From Steroidobacteraceae bacterium (lineage in GTDB: Bacteria > Pseudomonadota > Gammaproteobacteria > Steroidobacterales > Steroidobacteraceae): a stretch of DNA of 64,000 nt. Within the stretch, counting starts at the first letter, position 1. The number at the start of each line of letters is the position of its first letter. Of the stretch, positions 49,896 to 59,767 are shown one piece after another. Where the stretch lies: assembly GCA_025458905.1 (NCBI GenBank), contig JALORN010000010.1, forward strand, positions 1 through 64,000. The letters are read 5' to 3'. Under the pieces are notes generated by a model. The model made no database searches, had not been told where the DNA came from, and saw nothing but the letters and a program-made list of their open reading frames with translations. The position numbers and the translations under genes are program-made.

Positions 49896-52800
49896 AGCCC
49901 ATGGCGCGGCGGGCGTTGCGGAACAGGCGCATCCAGCCGGAGTCCTCGCCCACGCCCGGCGGCGCCCAGGAGTGCTGGACGTAGCGGAACACGCGCTCCG
50001 GGTGCGGCATGGTGATCGTCACGCGCCCATCGGTGCTCGTCATCGCGGCGATGCCGAGCGGCGAGCCGTTCGGGTTCGACGGGTATCGGGTGGCGACCAC
50101 GCCGCGCGCCAGCGCGTAGCGCAGCGGCACGAGGCCGGCATCGTGGCAGGCGCGGGCCCCCGAATCGTGCGCGAATTCGGCACGGCCCTCGCCGTGCGCG
50201 ACGGCGATCGGGAGCACCGAGCCGGACATGCCCTCGAGCAGCAGCGACGGTGACGGCAAGACCTCGACCAGCCCCAGCCGGCCCTCGAACTGCTCGCTGC
50301 GATTGCGCACGAAGCGCGGCCAGCTCGCCGTGCCGGGGATCAGGCTCGCCAGGGCCGACATCATCTGGCAGCCATTGCAGACGCCCAGCGAGAGCGTGTC
50401 CGTCCGCCGGAAGAACGCCTCGAACTGCTCGCGCAGGCGGTCGTTGAAGAGGATCGACTTGGCCCAGCCCTCGCCCGCACCGAGTACGTCCCCGTACGAG
50501 AAGCCGCCGCAGGCGACCAGTGCCCGGAACTCGCCGAGGTCGCGAGTGCCGCCGATCAGGTCCGTCATGTGCACGTCGTGGGCCTCGAAGCCCGCGCGAT
50601 CGAACGCCGCGGCCATCTCGGACTGGCTGTTGACGCCCTGCTCGCGCAGCACCGCGACCTTGGGCCGCGCGCCGCGCGACACGTAGGGCGCCGTCACCTC
50701 CTCGGCCGGGTCGAAGGTGAGCGCGACCTGCAGCGGTGTCGCCTGCCACGACGTCGCGGCCTCGAACTCCTCGCGGGCGCATGCAGGGTCGTCGCGCAGC
50801 TCGCGCATCAGGAACGAGGTCTCGGACCATGCGCGCCTGAGGTCCTCCCAGGACTCGTCGAACAGGTGGTCGCCGGTGCGGATGGACACGCGCGCATCGC
50901 GTGCTTCCGGCCGGCCGATAGCCGCGACGGCGTCACTGCCGAGCCCATGCTTGGCGAGGATGCCGACCACCCGGTCCAGGTCCCGCGAGCGCAGCTGCAG
51001 CACGGCGCCGAGTTCCTCGGCGAACAGCTCGGCGAACGCATCGCGCCGCGACGGCGGCAGCTCGACGCGCAGCCCGCAGTGGCTGGCGAACGCCATCTCC
51101 AGAAGGGTCGAGAGCAGGCCGCCATCGGCCCGGTCGTGGTAGGCGAGCACCAGGTCGGCACCTCGCAGCTCGCGCATCGCGGCGGCGAAGCCGCGCAGCA
51201 GGCCCGGATCGTCGAGGTCCGGCGGCATCGCGCCGAGCTGCGAACACACCTGCGCGAGCGCCGATGCACCGAGCCGGTTGCGACCGCGGCCGAGGTCGAC
51301 CAGCAGCAACGTGGTGTCGCCGCGGTCGAGCCGCAGCTGCGGCGTGAGCGTGCGGCGCACGTCGGCGAGCGGCGCGAACGCCGACACGACCAGCGACACC
51401 GGGGCCACGACGGCGCGCCCCGAGCCGTCGGCCTCGCGCCACGCCGTGCGCATCGACAGCGAGTCCTTGCCGACGGGGATCGCGATACCCAGGGCCGGGC
51501 AGAGCTGCTCGCCGATGGCCTCGACGGTCTCGTAGAGAGCCGCGTCCTCGCCGGCCTCGCCACAGGCCGCCATCCAGTTCGCAGACAGGCGCACGTCGGC
51601 GAGCGAGGCGACGTCGGCGGCCAGCAGGTTGGTGATCGCCTCGCCGACCGCGAGCCGGCCGGACGCGGGCGCATCGAGCAGCGCCACTGGCGTGCGCTCG
51701 CCGATGGCCATCGCCTCACCCGCGAAGCCCGTGTAGTCGGCGACGGTCACGGCGACGTCGGCGACGGGCACCTGCCAGGGCCCGACCATCGGGTCGCGGT
51801 GGATCATGCCACCGACGCTGCGATCGCCGATCGTGACCAGGAAGGTCTTGTCGGCGACGGCGGGCAGCCGCAGCACGCGGTACGCCGCCTCGCGCAGCGA
51901 CAGACCGCCGAGTTCGAGCGGTGTCGTCGATGGGCGCCGGCTCGTGACGTCGCGGGTCATCCGCGGCGCCTTGCCGAGCAGGACCTCGAGCGGCAGGTCG
52001 ACGGGATCCTCGCCCAGCAGGGTGTCGTGCACCCGCAACCGTCCGTCACCGGTGAGCGTGCCGATGACCGCCACCGGGCAACGTTCGCGGCGGCACAGCG
52101 CCTCCAGCCCGGCGACGCGGTCTGCGGCGACCACCAGCACGTAGCGCTCCTGCGACTCGTTGCACCACAACTCCATCGGCGACATGCCCGGCTCGTCGTT
52201 CGGCACCGCACGCAGGTCGATCACGGCACCACGGTTGCTGTGCGCGACCGCCTCGGGCACCGCGTTCGACAACCCGCCCGCGCCGACGTCGTGGATCAGC
52301 AGTATCGGGTTCGCTTCACCGAGCGCCCAGCAGCGATCGATCACTTCCTGGGCGCGCCGCTGCATCTCGGGGTTGCCGCGCTGCACCGAGGCGAAGTCGA
52401 GGTCGACGCTCGAACTGCCGGCACCGACCGACGAGGCGGCTCCGCCGCCGAGGCCGATCAGCATCGACGGCCCGCCGAGCACCACCAGCTTCGCACCGAC
52501 CGGGCAGTCGGCCTTCTCCACGTGGGTGCGCCGGACGTTGCCGAGGCCGCCGGCGATCATGATGGGCTTGTGGTAGCCGCGGGCGCGGCCCGGCGGATCC
52601 CCGGGCACCTGCAGCTCGAGCGTGCGGAAGTAACCCGCGATGCCCGGACGTCCGAACTCGTTGTTGAACGCAGCGGCACCGATCGGGCCCTCGAGCATGA
52701 TCTCCAGCGCGGAGGCGATGCGTCCCGGCTTGCCGATCGTGTGCTCCCAGGGCCGCTCGTGACCCGGAATCCGCAGGTGCGAGACCGAGAAACCGACCAG

Positions 52801-53865
52801 GCCCGCCTTCGGCTTGGCGCCGCGGCCGGTCGCCCCCTCGTCGCGGATCTCGCCACCCGAACCGGTCGAGGCGCCCGGGAACGGCGAGATCGCCGTCGGG
52901 TGGTTGTGGGTCTCGACCTTCATCAGCATGTCGATCGGCTCGCGCGCGCCGCGGTAGATGCCGCTGGCAGGATCCGGGAACCAGCGCCAGCCCTCGCCCG
53001 CCCCCTCGACGACGGCGGCGTTGTCGCGGTACGCCGAGAGCACGCCCGCCGGGCTGCGCGCGTGGGTGTTCCGGATCATCGCGAACAGCGACTTGTCGCG
53101 CACACGGCCGTCGATCACCCAGGAGGCGTTGAAGATCTTGTGGCGACAATGCTCCGAGTTGGCCTGGGCGAACATCATCAGCTCGACGTCCGTCGGGTCC
53201 CGCCCCAGCGCCTCGAAGGCCCGTAGCAGGTAGTCGACCTCGTCGTCGGAGAGGGCGAGCCCGAGCTGGGCGTTGGCTTCGGCGAGCGCATCGCGGCCGC
53301 GAGCCAGCGACACTCGCGCGAGCGGACGCGCCGCCTCGGTGCCGAACAGCGCGGCAGCCGAAGCCACGTCGAGCAGCGCGCTCTCGGTCATGCGATCGTG
53401 CAGCAGCGGCGCCAGCGAGCCGAGCCGGGCCGGGGTCCACGCGCCCTGCAGCGCCCGCAACCGATAGGCCACGCCCCGCTCGATGCGGCGCACGGCGTCG
53501 AGTCCGCAGACCTGTGCGATGTCGGTCGCCTTGCTCGACCAGGGCGAGATCGTGCCGGGCCGTGGCACGACCAGCACCAGGGCGCCGGCCAGGTCGACCG
53601 TCGCCACCCCAGCGGCCGCGAGGCCATCGCCCGCGCCCGACGCGCGCCCCGGCGGCTCGTCCGCAACGTCCGTCTCCCGCGGCCCGTAGCGCAGCAGCGC
53701 CTCGAGGCGCCGGTGCTCGGCAGCCTCCAGCGGCCGCGAGACGTCGACCAGATGCAGCCAGCGGGCCTCGGCCACGGCGACGGCGTCGTCGACCGCGGCG
53801 AGGCGCGAGTGGAGCTTGGCGATCCGGAAAGGCGAGAGCGCGGGGGCGCCTCGGAAGACGAGCAT
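49894..53865 (-). CDS. purL: Phosphoribosylformylglycinamidine synthase
   Basis: Large single-chain PurL (1323 residues) that makes FGAM from FGAR, ATP and glutamine. It has an N-terminal PurS-like region, two AIRS-type domains with [32 protein letters not shown] and [13 protein letters not shown], and a class I glutaminase with the Cys in [12 protein letters not shown] and His in MPHPERVFR. The [11 protein letters not shown] start at 53865 aligns with E. coli; a Met 13 codons earlier is possible. It follows the DUF1820 gene by 16 bases and its stop codon overlaps the palindrome end. Confidence 0.97.
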   Translation of the reverse strand: MLVFRGAPALSPFRIAKLHSRLAAVDDAVAVAEARWLHLVDVSRPLEAAEHRRLEALLRYGPRETDVADEPPGRASGAGDGLAAAGVATVDLAGALVLVVPRPGTISPWSSKATDIAQVCGLDAVRRIERGVAYRLRALQGAWTPARLGSLAPLLHDRMTESALLDVASAAALFGTEAARPLARVSLARGRDALAEANAQLGLALSDDEVDYLLRAFEALGRDPTDVELMMFAQANSEHCRHKIFNASWVIDGRVRDKSLFAMIRNTHARSPAGVLSAYRDNAAVVEGAGEGWRWFPDPASGIYRGAREPIDMLMKVETHNHPTAISPFPGASTGSGGEIRDEGATGRGAKPKAGLVGFSVSHLRIPGHERPWEHTIGKPGRIASALEIMLEGPIGAAAFNNEFGRPGIAGYFRTLELQVPGDPPGRARGYHKPIMIAGGLGNVRRTHVEKADCPVGAKLVVLGGPSMLIGLGGGAASSVGAGSSSVDLDFASVQRGNPEMQRRAQEVIDRCWALGEANPILLIHDVGAGGLSNAVPEAVAHSNRGAVIDLRAVPNDEPGMSPMELWCNESQERYVLVVAADRVAGLEALCRRERCPVAVIGTLTGDGRLRVHDTLLGEDPVDLPLEVLLGKAPRMTRDVTSRRPSTTPLELGGLSLREAAYRVLRLPAVADKTFLVTIGDRSVGGMIHRDPMVGPWQVPVADVAVTVADYTGFAGEAMAIGERTPVALLDAPASGRLAVGEAITNLLAADVASLADVRLSANWMAACGEAGEDAALYETVEAIGEQLCPALGIAIPVGKDSLSMRTAWREADGSGRAVVAPVSLVVSAFAPLADVRRTLTPQLRLDRGDTTLLLVDLGRGRNRLGASALAQVCSQLGAMPPDLDDPGLLRGFAAAMRELRGADLVLAYHDRADGGLLSTLLEMAFASHCGLRVELPPSRRDAFAELFAEELGAVLQLRSRDLDRVVGILAKHGLGSDAVAAIGRPEARDARVSIRTGDHLFDESWEDLRRAWSETSFLMRELRDDPACAREEFEAATSWQATPLQVALTFDPAEEVTAPYVSRGARPKVAVLREQGVNSQSEMAAAFDRAGFEAHDVHMTDLIGGTRDLGEFRALVACGGFSYGDVLGAGEGWAKSILFNDRLREQFEAFFRRTDTLSLGVCNGCQMMSALASLIPGTASWPRFVRNRSEQFEGRLGLVEVLPSPSLLLEGMSGSVLPIAVAHGEGRAEFAHDSGARACHDAGLVPLRYALARGVVATRYPSNPNGSPLGIAAMTSTDGRVTITMPHPERVFRYVQHSWAPPGVGEDSGWMRLFRNARRAMG

Positions 53866-53881
53866 GCAGCGCGGCGCCTGG

Positions 53882-54235
53882 CTATTTCTTGGAGCCGGGC
53901 TCACCCGCGGGGGGCGTGAACACGGGGGAGCCGGGGAACTGCGCGACGTTCGACCCCTCGAGCGCCGAGATCTTGCTGACGCCCGCGCCCGTGCGGGCCA
54001 CCTCGTCGATCCGCAGGATCGACTGCATCGGCAGGAAGGTGCGCTTGACGCCGTTGAACTCGGCCTTGATCCGCTCCTCGCCCGGGTCCAGCACGACCGA
54101 GGACCGCGTGCCGAAGATCAGGTCCTCGACCTCGACGAAGCCGAACAGGCTGCCGTAGCTGACCTTGCGGGCGTAGATCTCGTAAACCTTGCCTTGATTC
54201 ACGAACATGACCTTGAAAATGTGACTTGCGGCCAT
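53882..54235 (-). CDS. DUF1820 family protein
   Basis: A 117-residue protein of unknown function, recognised by the start [20 protein letters not shown] and the central [18 protein letters not shown]. It has no signal peptide, membrane helix or metal motif. It is predicted to be a small beta-rich cytoplasmic protein. The family is widespread in gamma- and betaproteobacteria and is often next to purL or other core genes. It shares a transcript with purL, judging from the 16-base gap. Confidence 0.85.
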   Translation of the reverse strand: MAASHIFKVMFVNQGKVYEIYARKVSYGSLFGFVEVEDLIFGTRSSVVLDPGEERIKAEFNGVKRTFLPMQSILRIDEVARTGAGVSKISALEGSNVAQFPGSPVFTPPAGEPGSKK

Positions 54236-54270
54236 CGGCTTGGCATAACCGGCTGATAACTTGGGCCGGC

Positions 54271-54276
54271 ATTATA
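54271..54276 (-). promoter_or_regulatory. Candidate -10 element of DUF1820-purL
   Basis: A perfect TATAAT followed on the minus strand by GCCGGCCC. The predicted start near 54264 gives a 29-base leader. The -35 position is GC-rich and unconvincing. It lies in the 130-base gap shared with the divergent FHA gene. Confidence 0.4.
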
Positions 54277-54365
54277 GGGCCGAAGCCCGCCGCCACGCCG
54301 GCCGGCGAGCGCCCGGCTGCCCGGCCCGGCGCCCGGCAGCGACCCCGGAGGCCTGTTTCCCGACC

Positions 54366-55610
54366 ATGGCACTCAGACTGCGCGTCGTCAGCGAACATCG
54401 CCGTGCCCTGGGGCCGCGGGCGACCGTGGTGTTCGGCGCGGGCGGCGGCACCATCGGCCGCTCGGCCGAGAACGACTGGATCCTGCCGGACCCCTCCCGC
54501 TACATCTCGGGTCGCCACGGCCGGATCCTGTTCCGCCACGGCAGCTGGTTCTTCGAGGATACGAGCACCAACGGCACCTACCTCAACGACACCGAGGCGC
54601 CGATCCCGAAGCAGACGCCCTGCGAGCTGCGCAACGGCGACGTCCTGGTGCTCGGCGAGTACCACGTGGTCGTCTCGATCGACTCGTCGATCGCCGGCTC
54701 GCCGGACCAGACCGCGGGTGTCGACCTCGAACGCGAATTGCTCGGCGACTCCGGGATCCGCGCCGCGGCGACGCTGCCGCCACAGGTCGAGGGGCACCTC
54801 GACGCGTCGCTGAACACCAGCGCGCTGTTCTCCGACGCGGCGCGCAGCGACTCGTTCCGGGTCGGCAACGCCTTCGGCCAGGCGGTCGTCGTGCCATTCG
54901 GCTCGACACGGGCTGCAGCGCGTGCCGTGGCACCCACCGAGAATTCGGACATCATCGCCGCGCGGCGCCTGGAACGGCTCCAACGTCTCGCCGGCGAGCG
55001 TGACGGCCAGGGAAGCGGCCACGGCGACGCCCGCGCTGGCTTCGAGGCGCTGTGCCGCGGCGCCGGCCTCGACCCCGCGACCCTGCCCCAGGACGGCGCC
55101 GCCGCGATGCTGCAGCTCGCCGGACGCCTGCTCCGCGAAGCGATCGTCGGGCTCAAGGACCTCGACCTCAAGCAGCGCGAACAGGCCCAGGCCTTCGGGC
55201 TCGCGGCACTGCGCAGCAGCACCGAGGACCCCCCTTTCCGCTTCGCGACGCCGGCGGACGAGCTGCTCGTGCAGATGCTCGCCAGCCACGACAGCCGCCG
55301 CCTGGACGCCGGGCAATGGCTGCGCCAGAACTTCGACCAGGCGAAACGGCACGACGAAGGCCTCGCGGCGGGCGCACGGGCCGCCTGTGCGGAGCTGATC
55401 CGGCAGCTGGAGCCGCGCGACCTGGAAGCACGCTTCGAGCGCTCGGCGACGCGCAACCTGGTCGGCGCAAGACCATCGAACTGGGAGCTGTACCGCGAAC
55501 TGCACCGCACGCTGACCGAATCGCCGGCGCAGCCGGGCATGCCGCACGTCGCGGCCGAACGCTTCGCCGCCGCCTACGACGAGGCGATCCGGCCGCCGCC
55601 CCGGGAGTGA
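54366..55610 (+). CDS. FHA-domain protein with a T6SS TagH/ImpI-type C-terminal domain
   Basis: Residues 1-105 form a forkhead-associated domain with GRS, SGRH and TSTNGTYLND, so the phosphothreonine pocket looks intact. Residues 215-405 match the C-terminal domain of type VI secretion FHA proteins: a helical segment GLKDL, a PFRFATPADELLVQML stretch where TagH has NPLKFS, and a final ELYREL...FAAAYDEA. In T6SS clusters such proteins are read-outs of a Ser/Thr kinase (PpkA). No T6SS gene is nearby; two Ser/Thr kinases are elsewhere in the window. Start ATG 54366; 414 residues. Confidence 0.82.
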   Translation: MALRLRVVSEHRRALGPRATVVFGAGGGTIGRSAENDWILPDPSRYISGRHGRILFRHGSWFFEDTSTNGTYLNDTEAPIPKQTPCELRNGDVLVLGEYHVVVSIDSSIAGSPDQTAGVDLERELLGDSGIRAAATLPPQVEGHLDASLNTSALFSDAARSDSFRVGNAFGQAVVVPFGSTRAAARAVAPTENSDIIAARRLERLQRLAGERDGQGSGHGDARAGFEALCRGAGLDPATLPQDGAAAMLQLAGRLLREAIVGLKDLDLKQREQAQAFGLAALRSSTEDPPFRFATPADELLVQMLASHDSRRLDAGQWLRQNFDQAKRHDEGLAAGARAACAELIRQLEPRDLEARFERSATRNLVGARPSNWELYRELHRTLTESPAQPGMPHVAAERFAAAYDEAIRPPPRE

Positions 55611-55699
55611 CCGGTCATCGCCGCGCCTCGACACGCGCCGCGTGCCGGGAACTCGGGCCGCGGCGCATGCCCGGCCGAGGACACACGAATGCGAAAGAT

Positions 55700-55792
55700 T
55701 GGCGGAGAGGGTGGGATTCGAACCCACGTGCCGGGATTAACCGACCATCCGATTTCGAGTCGGCGCCGTTGTGACCGCTTCGGTACCTCTCC
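55700..55792 (-). tRNA. tRNA-Ser (anticodon CGA)
   Basis: A 93-base class II tRNA with acceptor GGAGAGG/CCTCTCC, discriminator G, long variable arm and encoded CCA. The anticodon loop CTCGAAA gives CGA for the UCG codon, frequent in this GC-rich genome. It is a single gene between the FHA gene and mltF. Confidence 0.95.
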
Positions 55793-55801
55793 GGAATCCC
55801 C

Positions 55802-55808
55802 TATTCTA
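55802..55808. promoter_or_regulatory. Overlapping divergent -10 candidates for tRNA-Ser and mltF
   Basis: On the minus strand TAGAAT (55808-55803) would start tRNA-Ser RNA near 55796, four bases before the mature end. On the plus strand TATTCT (55802-55807) ends eight bases before the mltF ATG. Both cannot be occupied at once. -35 elements are weak on both sides. Confidence 0.3.
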
Positions 55809-55815
55809 GCCCAAC

Positions 55816-57450
55816 ATGGCCGCTGAAGTGACAGGCCCCTCCGCCTTGCGACGCGGCCTTTCCCGGGCCCGTCCGGGCCTGTTCGCGCTCCTCGCCGTGC
55901 TCGCGCTCGGGGCCGGCGCGCCCGGCTGTGCAGCGCAGGCGCCGCCGACGCCGCCGACGGTCGAAGCGATCAAGGCGCGCGGCGTGCTGCGGGTCGCGAC
56001 CCTGAACAGCCCGACCTCCTACTATCTCGGTACGCACGGCCCCGAGGGCCTCGAGTACCAGCTCGCCGCAGGCTTCGCACGCTCGCTGGGGGTGCGTCTG
56101 CAGGTCGAGCCCCTGGCGAACCGCGCTGCGCTGCGCAACGCGCTCGCCTCGGGGCAGGTCGACGTGGTTGCAGCCCACCTCAGCTGGGATCCGGCCTGGG
56201 AGGACGTCGGCGAACCCGCCAAGCCCTTCGACGAGGTCACCCAGCACTGGGTGTACCGTCGCGGCCAGCGGCGGCCCGGCAGCCTGACCGAGGTGGCGCG
56301 GGGGCGGGTGGTCGTGATGGAGGACAGTGTCGAGGCCCTGTTCCTGGCGTCCTGGGCGCCCAGGGCCGGGATCGCGCTGGACTGGATCGAGATCCCGCGC
56401 GACGGCGGCATCGATGCCCTCGACGCCGTGGCCGAGGGCACCGCCGACGTGGCCCTGGTCGATGCGCACGAATTCGCGTTCGCACGCGCCCTGCACCCGG
56501 AGATCGGCGTCGCATTCGCCGTGCCGGAGCGACGTCCGGTGCAATGGATCCTGCCGCGTGGCGCGGCTGCGCTGCGCGAGACGGTCGATGCCTGGTTCGC
56601 GCGCGAGCGACGCTCGGGCCGGTTGGCGGCGGCGTCGGAACGGGCGCTGCAGGCGAGCGCGCAGATGCGCCGGCTGACGGCGCGCGAGTTCCGGCAGCAC
56701 GTCGAGCAACGCCTGCCGGCCTTGCAGCCCCTGTTCGAGCAGGCGTCGGTGCAGACGGGCGTCGACTGGCGGCTGCTCGCCGCCCTCGCCTACCAGGAAT
56801 CCCAGTGGAACCCGCGCGCCGAGTCACCGAATGGCGCCCGCGGCATCATGATGCTGATGCCGGAGACGGCGACCACGGTCGGCGTCAGCGACACCTTCGA
56901 CGCGCGCCAGAGCATCCTCGGCGGCGCGCGCTACTTCCTCAAGGTCCTGGCCCAGATCCCGGCCCGCATCCGCGAGCCGGACCGGACCTGGTTCGCGATC
57001 GCCTCCTACAACATGGGCTATGGCCACCTCGAGGACGCCCGGGTGATCACCCAGATGCGTGGCGGCGATCCGGACAGCTGGGCCGAGGTGCGCGAGAACC
57101 TGCCATTGCTCGCCGACGAGGCGTGGTTCCAGAGGGTGAAGAACGGCTATGCGCGGGGCTGGGAGGCGCAGTACACCGTCGACCGGGTGCGCCAGTTCGC
57201 CAACGTGCTCGAGTGGCGCTCGACCGCCCGACACCAGTCTGGCACGGGGAGCCTGCTGGCCGACCTCGCGGGCCTCGAAGACGAGGACCTCGCGCAGGAC
57301 GAGGCCGAAGCCCCTGCCGGCATGGCGTCGCCCGCCTCGCCGATGGCTTCCGGCCCACCGACCGTCCGGGATCAGGAGAAGATCCCGGCAGGGGACGTCA
57401 GCGCCAGTCCGGGAACCGCGAACGCAGGCAGCGCTGCTCCTGGAAGATGA
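55816..57450 (+). CDS. mltF: Membrane-bound lytic transglycosylase F
   Basis: Cleaves glycan strands to anhydromuropeptides at the outer membrane. A hydrophobic N-terminus ends in AGAPGC and may be a lipoprotein signal, although the box is not canonical. Residues 50-270 form a periplasmic SBP_bac_3 solute-binding domain; residues 300-480 form the family 1 transglycosylase with catalytic Glu328 in YQESQWNP, NGARGIMMLMP and SYNMGYGHLEDA. About 60 C-terminal residues are Ala/Ser/Pro-rich and unlike E. coli MltF. The last 53 bases overlap the convergent PilZ gene. Confidence 0.93.
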   Translation: MAAEVTGPSALRRGLSRARPGLFALLAVLALGAGAPGCAAQAPPTPPTVEAIKARGVLRVATLNSPTSYYLGTHGPEGLEYQLAAGFARSLGVRLQVEPLANRAALRNALASGQVDVVAAHLSWDPAWEDVGEPAKPFDEVTQHWVYRRGQRRPGSLTEVARGRVVVMEDSVEALFLASWAPRAGIALDWIEIPRDGGIDALDAVAEGTADVALVDAHEFAFARALHPEIGVAFAVPERRPVQWILPRGAAALRETVDAWFARERRSGRLAAASERALQASAQMRRLTAREFRQHVEQRLPALQPLFEQASVQTGVDWRLLAALAYQESQWNPRAESPNGARGIMMLMPETATTVGVSDTFDARQSILGGARYFLKVLAQIPARIREPDRTWFAIASYNMGYGHLEDARVITQMRGGDPDSWAEVRENLPLLADEAWFQRVKNGYARGWEAQYTVDRVRQFANVLEWRSTARHQSGTGSLLADLAGLEDEDLAQDEAEAPAGMASPASPMASGPPTVRDQEKIPAGDVSASPGTANAGSAAPGR

Positions 57451-57727
57451 CCGGAAGATCGATCCGGAAGGCCGCGTCGAGCCGCACGACGGCCGACCGA
57501 GCGCCGGCGCGCTGCACCACCCCCTCGAAGGGGTGGTCGAGTCGCTGGGCGAGCCTCAGCATCCCGGCGACGCGCTCGCCGGCCACGAGTGGTGACTCGA
57601 CGCGGCGCTGGTCGACGCGCAGCGCCTGCTCGGAAACGTCGAGCGTGCTGAACGGGCGACGTCCGATCATCGCCAGGGGCCGGGCCGGCAGCGGATAGAC
57701 GATCCGGTACTCGGACCGTTGCTCCAC
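57398..57727 (-). CDS. PilZ-domain protein, putative c-di-GMP receptor
   Basis: A 109-residue single-domain protein. The PilZ switch motif RxxxR is seen near the start in QRSEYRIVYPL, and DVSEQALRV is the DxSxxG motif with Ala in place of Gly, so binding may be weaker. The start is inferred as GTG at 57727, five bases after the MATE stop, since the ATG at 57772 would overlap the MATE gene. It may act with the FimX-like protein, but no partner is adjacent. Confidence 0.65.
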   Translation of the reverse strand: MEQRSEYRIVYPLPARPLAMIGRRPFSTLDVSEQALRVDQRRVESPLVAGERVAGMLRLAQRLDHPFEGVVQRAGARSAVVRLDAAFRIDLPVIFQEQRCLRSRFPDWR

Positions 57728-57731
57728 GGGC

Positions 57732-59117
57732 TCAGCCGGCGGGCGCCGCCGCGGGCGCCATCCTCGCGGCACGCCAGTTGCCGAAGCGGTAGTAGGCCAC
57801 CGTCAGCGCCGCCGCGACCATCGCCGAGATCGAGAAGCTCCACCAGACCGCGTCGGCGCCGAAGCGGTCGATCGTGAGCCAGGCGAGCGGCGCGCGCACC
57901 CCGAGCAGCGCGACGGCCAGCACCAGCAGCGGCGCCACCACGGCCCCCGCTGCACGGACCACGCCGGACAGCACCATCGAGATGCCGAACAGCGGGAACG
58001 ACCACAGCACGATGTGGTTGATGTGCTCGGCGATGCCGACGGACGCGCTGCCGGGCGGCAGGAAGATGCCGATCGCGTGCTGGCTGGCGAGGTAGATGAG
58101 CACCACGGGCACGCCGGTCAGCGCGAAGTTGAACAGCACGCCGTAGCGCGCAGTCTGCCCCACCCGGTCCCAGAGGCCGGCGCCGATGTTCTGCGCCGCC
58201 ATCGACGACACGGCGGCACCGAGCGCGAGCGCCGGCATCTGCACGTAGTTCCAGAGCTGCATCGAGGCGGCGAAGGCCGCGGCGGTGTCCGAGCCGAAGC
58301 GGTTCACGATCTGCAGGAACAGCACCATGCTCGAGGACAGCACGATCATCTGCAGGCCCATCGGTATGCCCTTGGACACCAGGGTGCGCACGATCGACCA
58401 GTCGATCTTCAGGAGGTGGAACTCGCCGCGGTGCAGCGCCAGGGGGTTGCGCCGGCGGTAGACGTGGCGCAGCAGCCCGACCAGGCTGACCACCTGCGCG
58501 ACCAGGGTCGCGGTCGCGGAACCGGCGATGCCGAGCGCGGGGACCGGTCCGACGCCGAAGATGAACACCGGGTTCAGCACGATGTCGAGCACGACCGAGA
58601 CCACGAGGTAGTAGAACGGCGTCTTCGAGTCGCCGGCGCCGCGCAGCGCCGCGTTGATGAAGAAGAACGCATACGACGCCGGCAGGGCGAGGAACATGAC
58701 GCGCAGGTAGGCGACCGCCAGCGGCAACGCGTCGTGGGGCGTGCCCATCCACGCCAGCACGTGCGGGCTGAAGAAAGTCCCCAGCACCGCGAACAACACC
58801 GCGAGCAACATGAAGAAGGTCGCGCTCGTGCCGACCACGCGCTTGGCTTCGGCCATGCGCCGGCCGCCGACCGCCTGGGCGATCAGGATGGTCGAGGCCA
58901 TCGTGATGCCGAAGACGCCGCCGAGCAGCAGGAACATGACGATGTTGGAGTTGTTGGTCGCGGTCAGCGCGGCGGTGCCGAGGAACTTGCCGACCCAGAC
59001 GGCGTTGATCGATCCGTTGACCGACTGCAGCACGTTGCCCAGCAGGATCGGCAGCGCGAACGCGAACAGCGTGCGCGGGATCGAGCCGGTCGTGAGCGAA
59101 GTGGTGGCGGGCCTCAT
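57732..59117 (-). CDS. MATE-family multidrug/metabolite exporter
   Basis: Twelve hydrophobic helices over 461 residues, with the paired-half architecture of MatE transporters (NGSINAVWVGKFLG near the first helix and the internal repeat after RTLVSKGIPMGLQM). Drug, flavin or metabolite efflux by sodium or proton antiport is typical of the family; the substrate cannot be inferred. The ATG at 59117 overlaps the tadA stop as ATGA, a coupling also seen in some other genomes. Confidence 0.88.
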   Translation of the reverse strand: MRPATTSLTTGSIPRTLFAFALPILLGNVLQSVNGSINAVWVGKFLGTAALTATNNSNIVMFLLLGGVFGITMASTILIAQAVGGRRMAEAKRVVGTSATFFMLLAVLFAVLGTFFSPHVLAWMGTPHDALPLAVAYLRVMFLALPASYAFFFINAALRGAGDSKTPFYYLVVSVVLDIVLNPVFIFGVGPVPALGIAGSATATLVAQVVSLVGLLRHVYRRRNPLALHRGEFHLLKIDWSIVRTLVSKGIPMGLQMIVLSSSMVLFLQIVNRFGSDTAAAFAASMQLWNYVQMPALALGAAVSSMAAQNIGAGLWDRVGQTARYGVLFNFALTGVPVVLIYLASQHAIGIFLPPGSASVGIAEHINHIVLWSFPLFGISMVLSGVVRAAGAVVAPLLVLAVALLGVRAPLAWLTIDRFGADAVWWSFSISAMVAAALTVAYYRFGNWRAARMAPAAAPAG

Positions 59118-59572
59118 GCGCGCCGCTCCGCGAAGAACTGCCGCAGCACCTGCCCGCACTCCTCCGCGAGAACCCCGCCGAACACGTCGACGCGATGGTT
59201 CAGCTGCGGGATCGAGAACACGTCGGCGACGCTGCCGGCGCCGCCGGCCTTCGGGTCCCAGGCACCGAACACCACCCGACCGACCCGCGCGTGCACGATC
59301 GCCGAGGCGCACATGATGCAGGGCTCGAGAGTGACGTAGAGCGTGGTGCCCGGCAGGCGGTAGTCCCCGATGCGCCGCGCCGCGTCGCGCAACGCCAGGA
59401 TCTCGGCATGGGCCGTCGGGTCGTGCGCCGCGATCGGCCGGTTGGCGCCCTCGCCGAGGCATTGCTCGCCGCGAACCACGATCGCCCCGACCGGCACCTC
59501 GCCGCGCGCGGCCGCATCGCGGGCCAGCCCGAGGGCGCGGCGCATGTGATCGGTGTCGAGTGTGGGGGGCAT
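59114..59572 (-). CDS. tadA: tRNA adenosine(34) deaminase
   Basis: Makes inosine at the wobble position of tRNA-Arg(ACG). The zinc site is TAHAEIL (His55, catalytic Glu57) and PCIMC (Cys85, Cys88). From the ATG at 59572 the protein has 152 residues, the usual size; upstream in-frame ATGs add unconserved residues. The 195-base gap 59573-59767 to the BLUF gene shows no features I can support. Confidence 0.94.
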   Translation of the reverse strand: MPPTLDTDHMRRALGLARDAAARGEVPVGAIVVRGEQCLGEGANRPIAAHDPTAHAEILALRDAARRIGDYRLPGTTLYVTLEPCIMCASAIVHARVGRVVFGAWDPKAGGAGSVADVFSIPQLNHRVDVFGGVLAEECGQVLRQFFAERRA

Positions 59573-59767
59573 GGCGCAGGGATCCCGGGCTGGCCGCAGC
59601 GGCCGGACCCGCTCCGCACCCGCAAACGTGTCGGGATCATAGAGCACGCCCGTCGCATTGACGCGGCTGCCCGGCCACCGCGGCTGGCCACGGCCGCCGC
59701 TCGGCCAGCCTCGGCGAAGCACTGGCCCTGCGAGGGCCGGGCGCCCGCCAGGACCTTGGCGAGGAAC

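Noticed and set aside
50569..53226. An 885-codon plus-strand open frame opposite purL
   Set aside because: Shadow of purL caused by third-position GC bias; no start signal or known motif.
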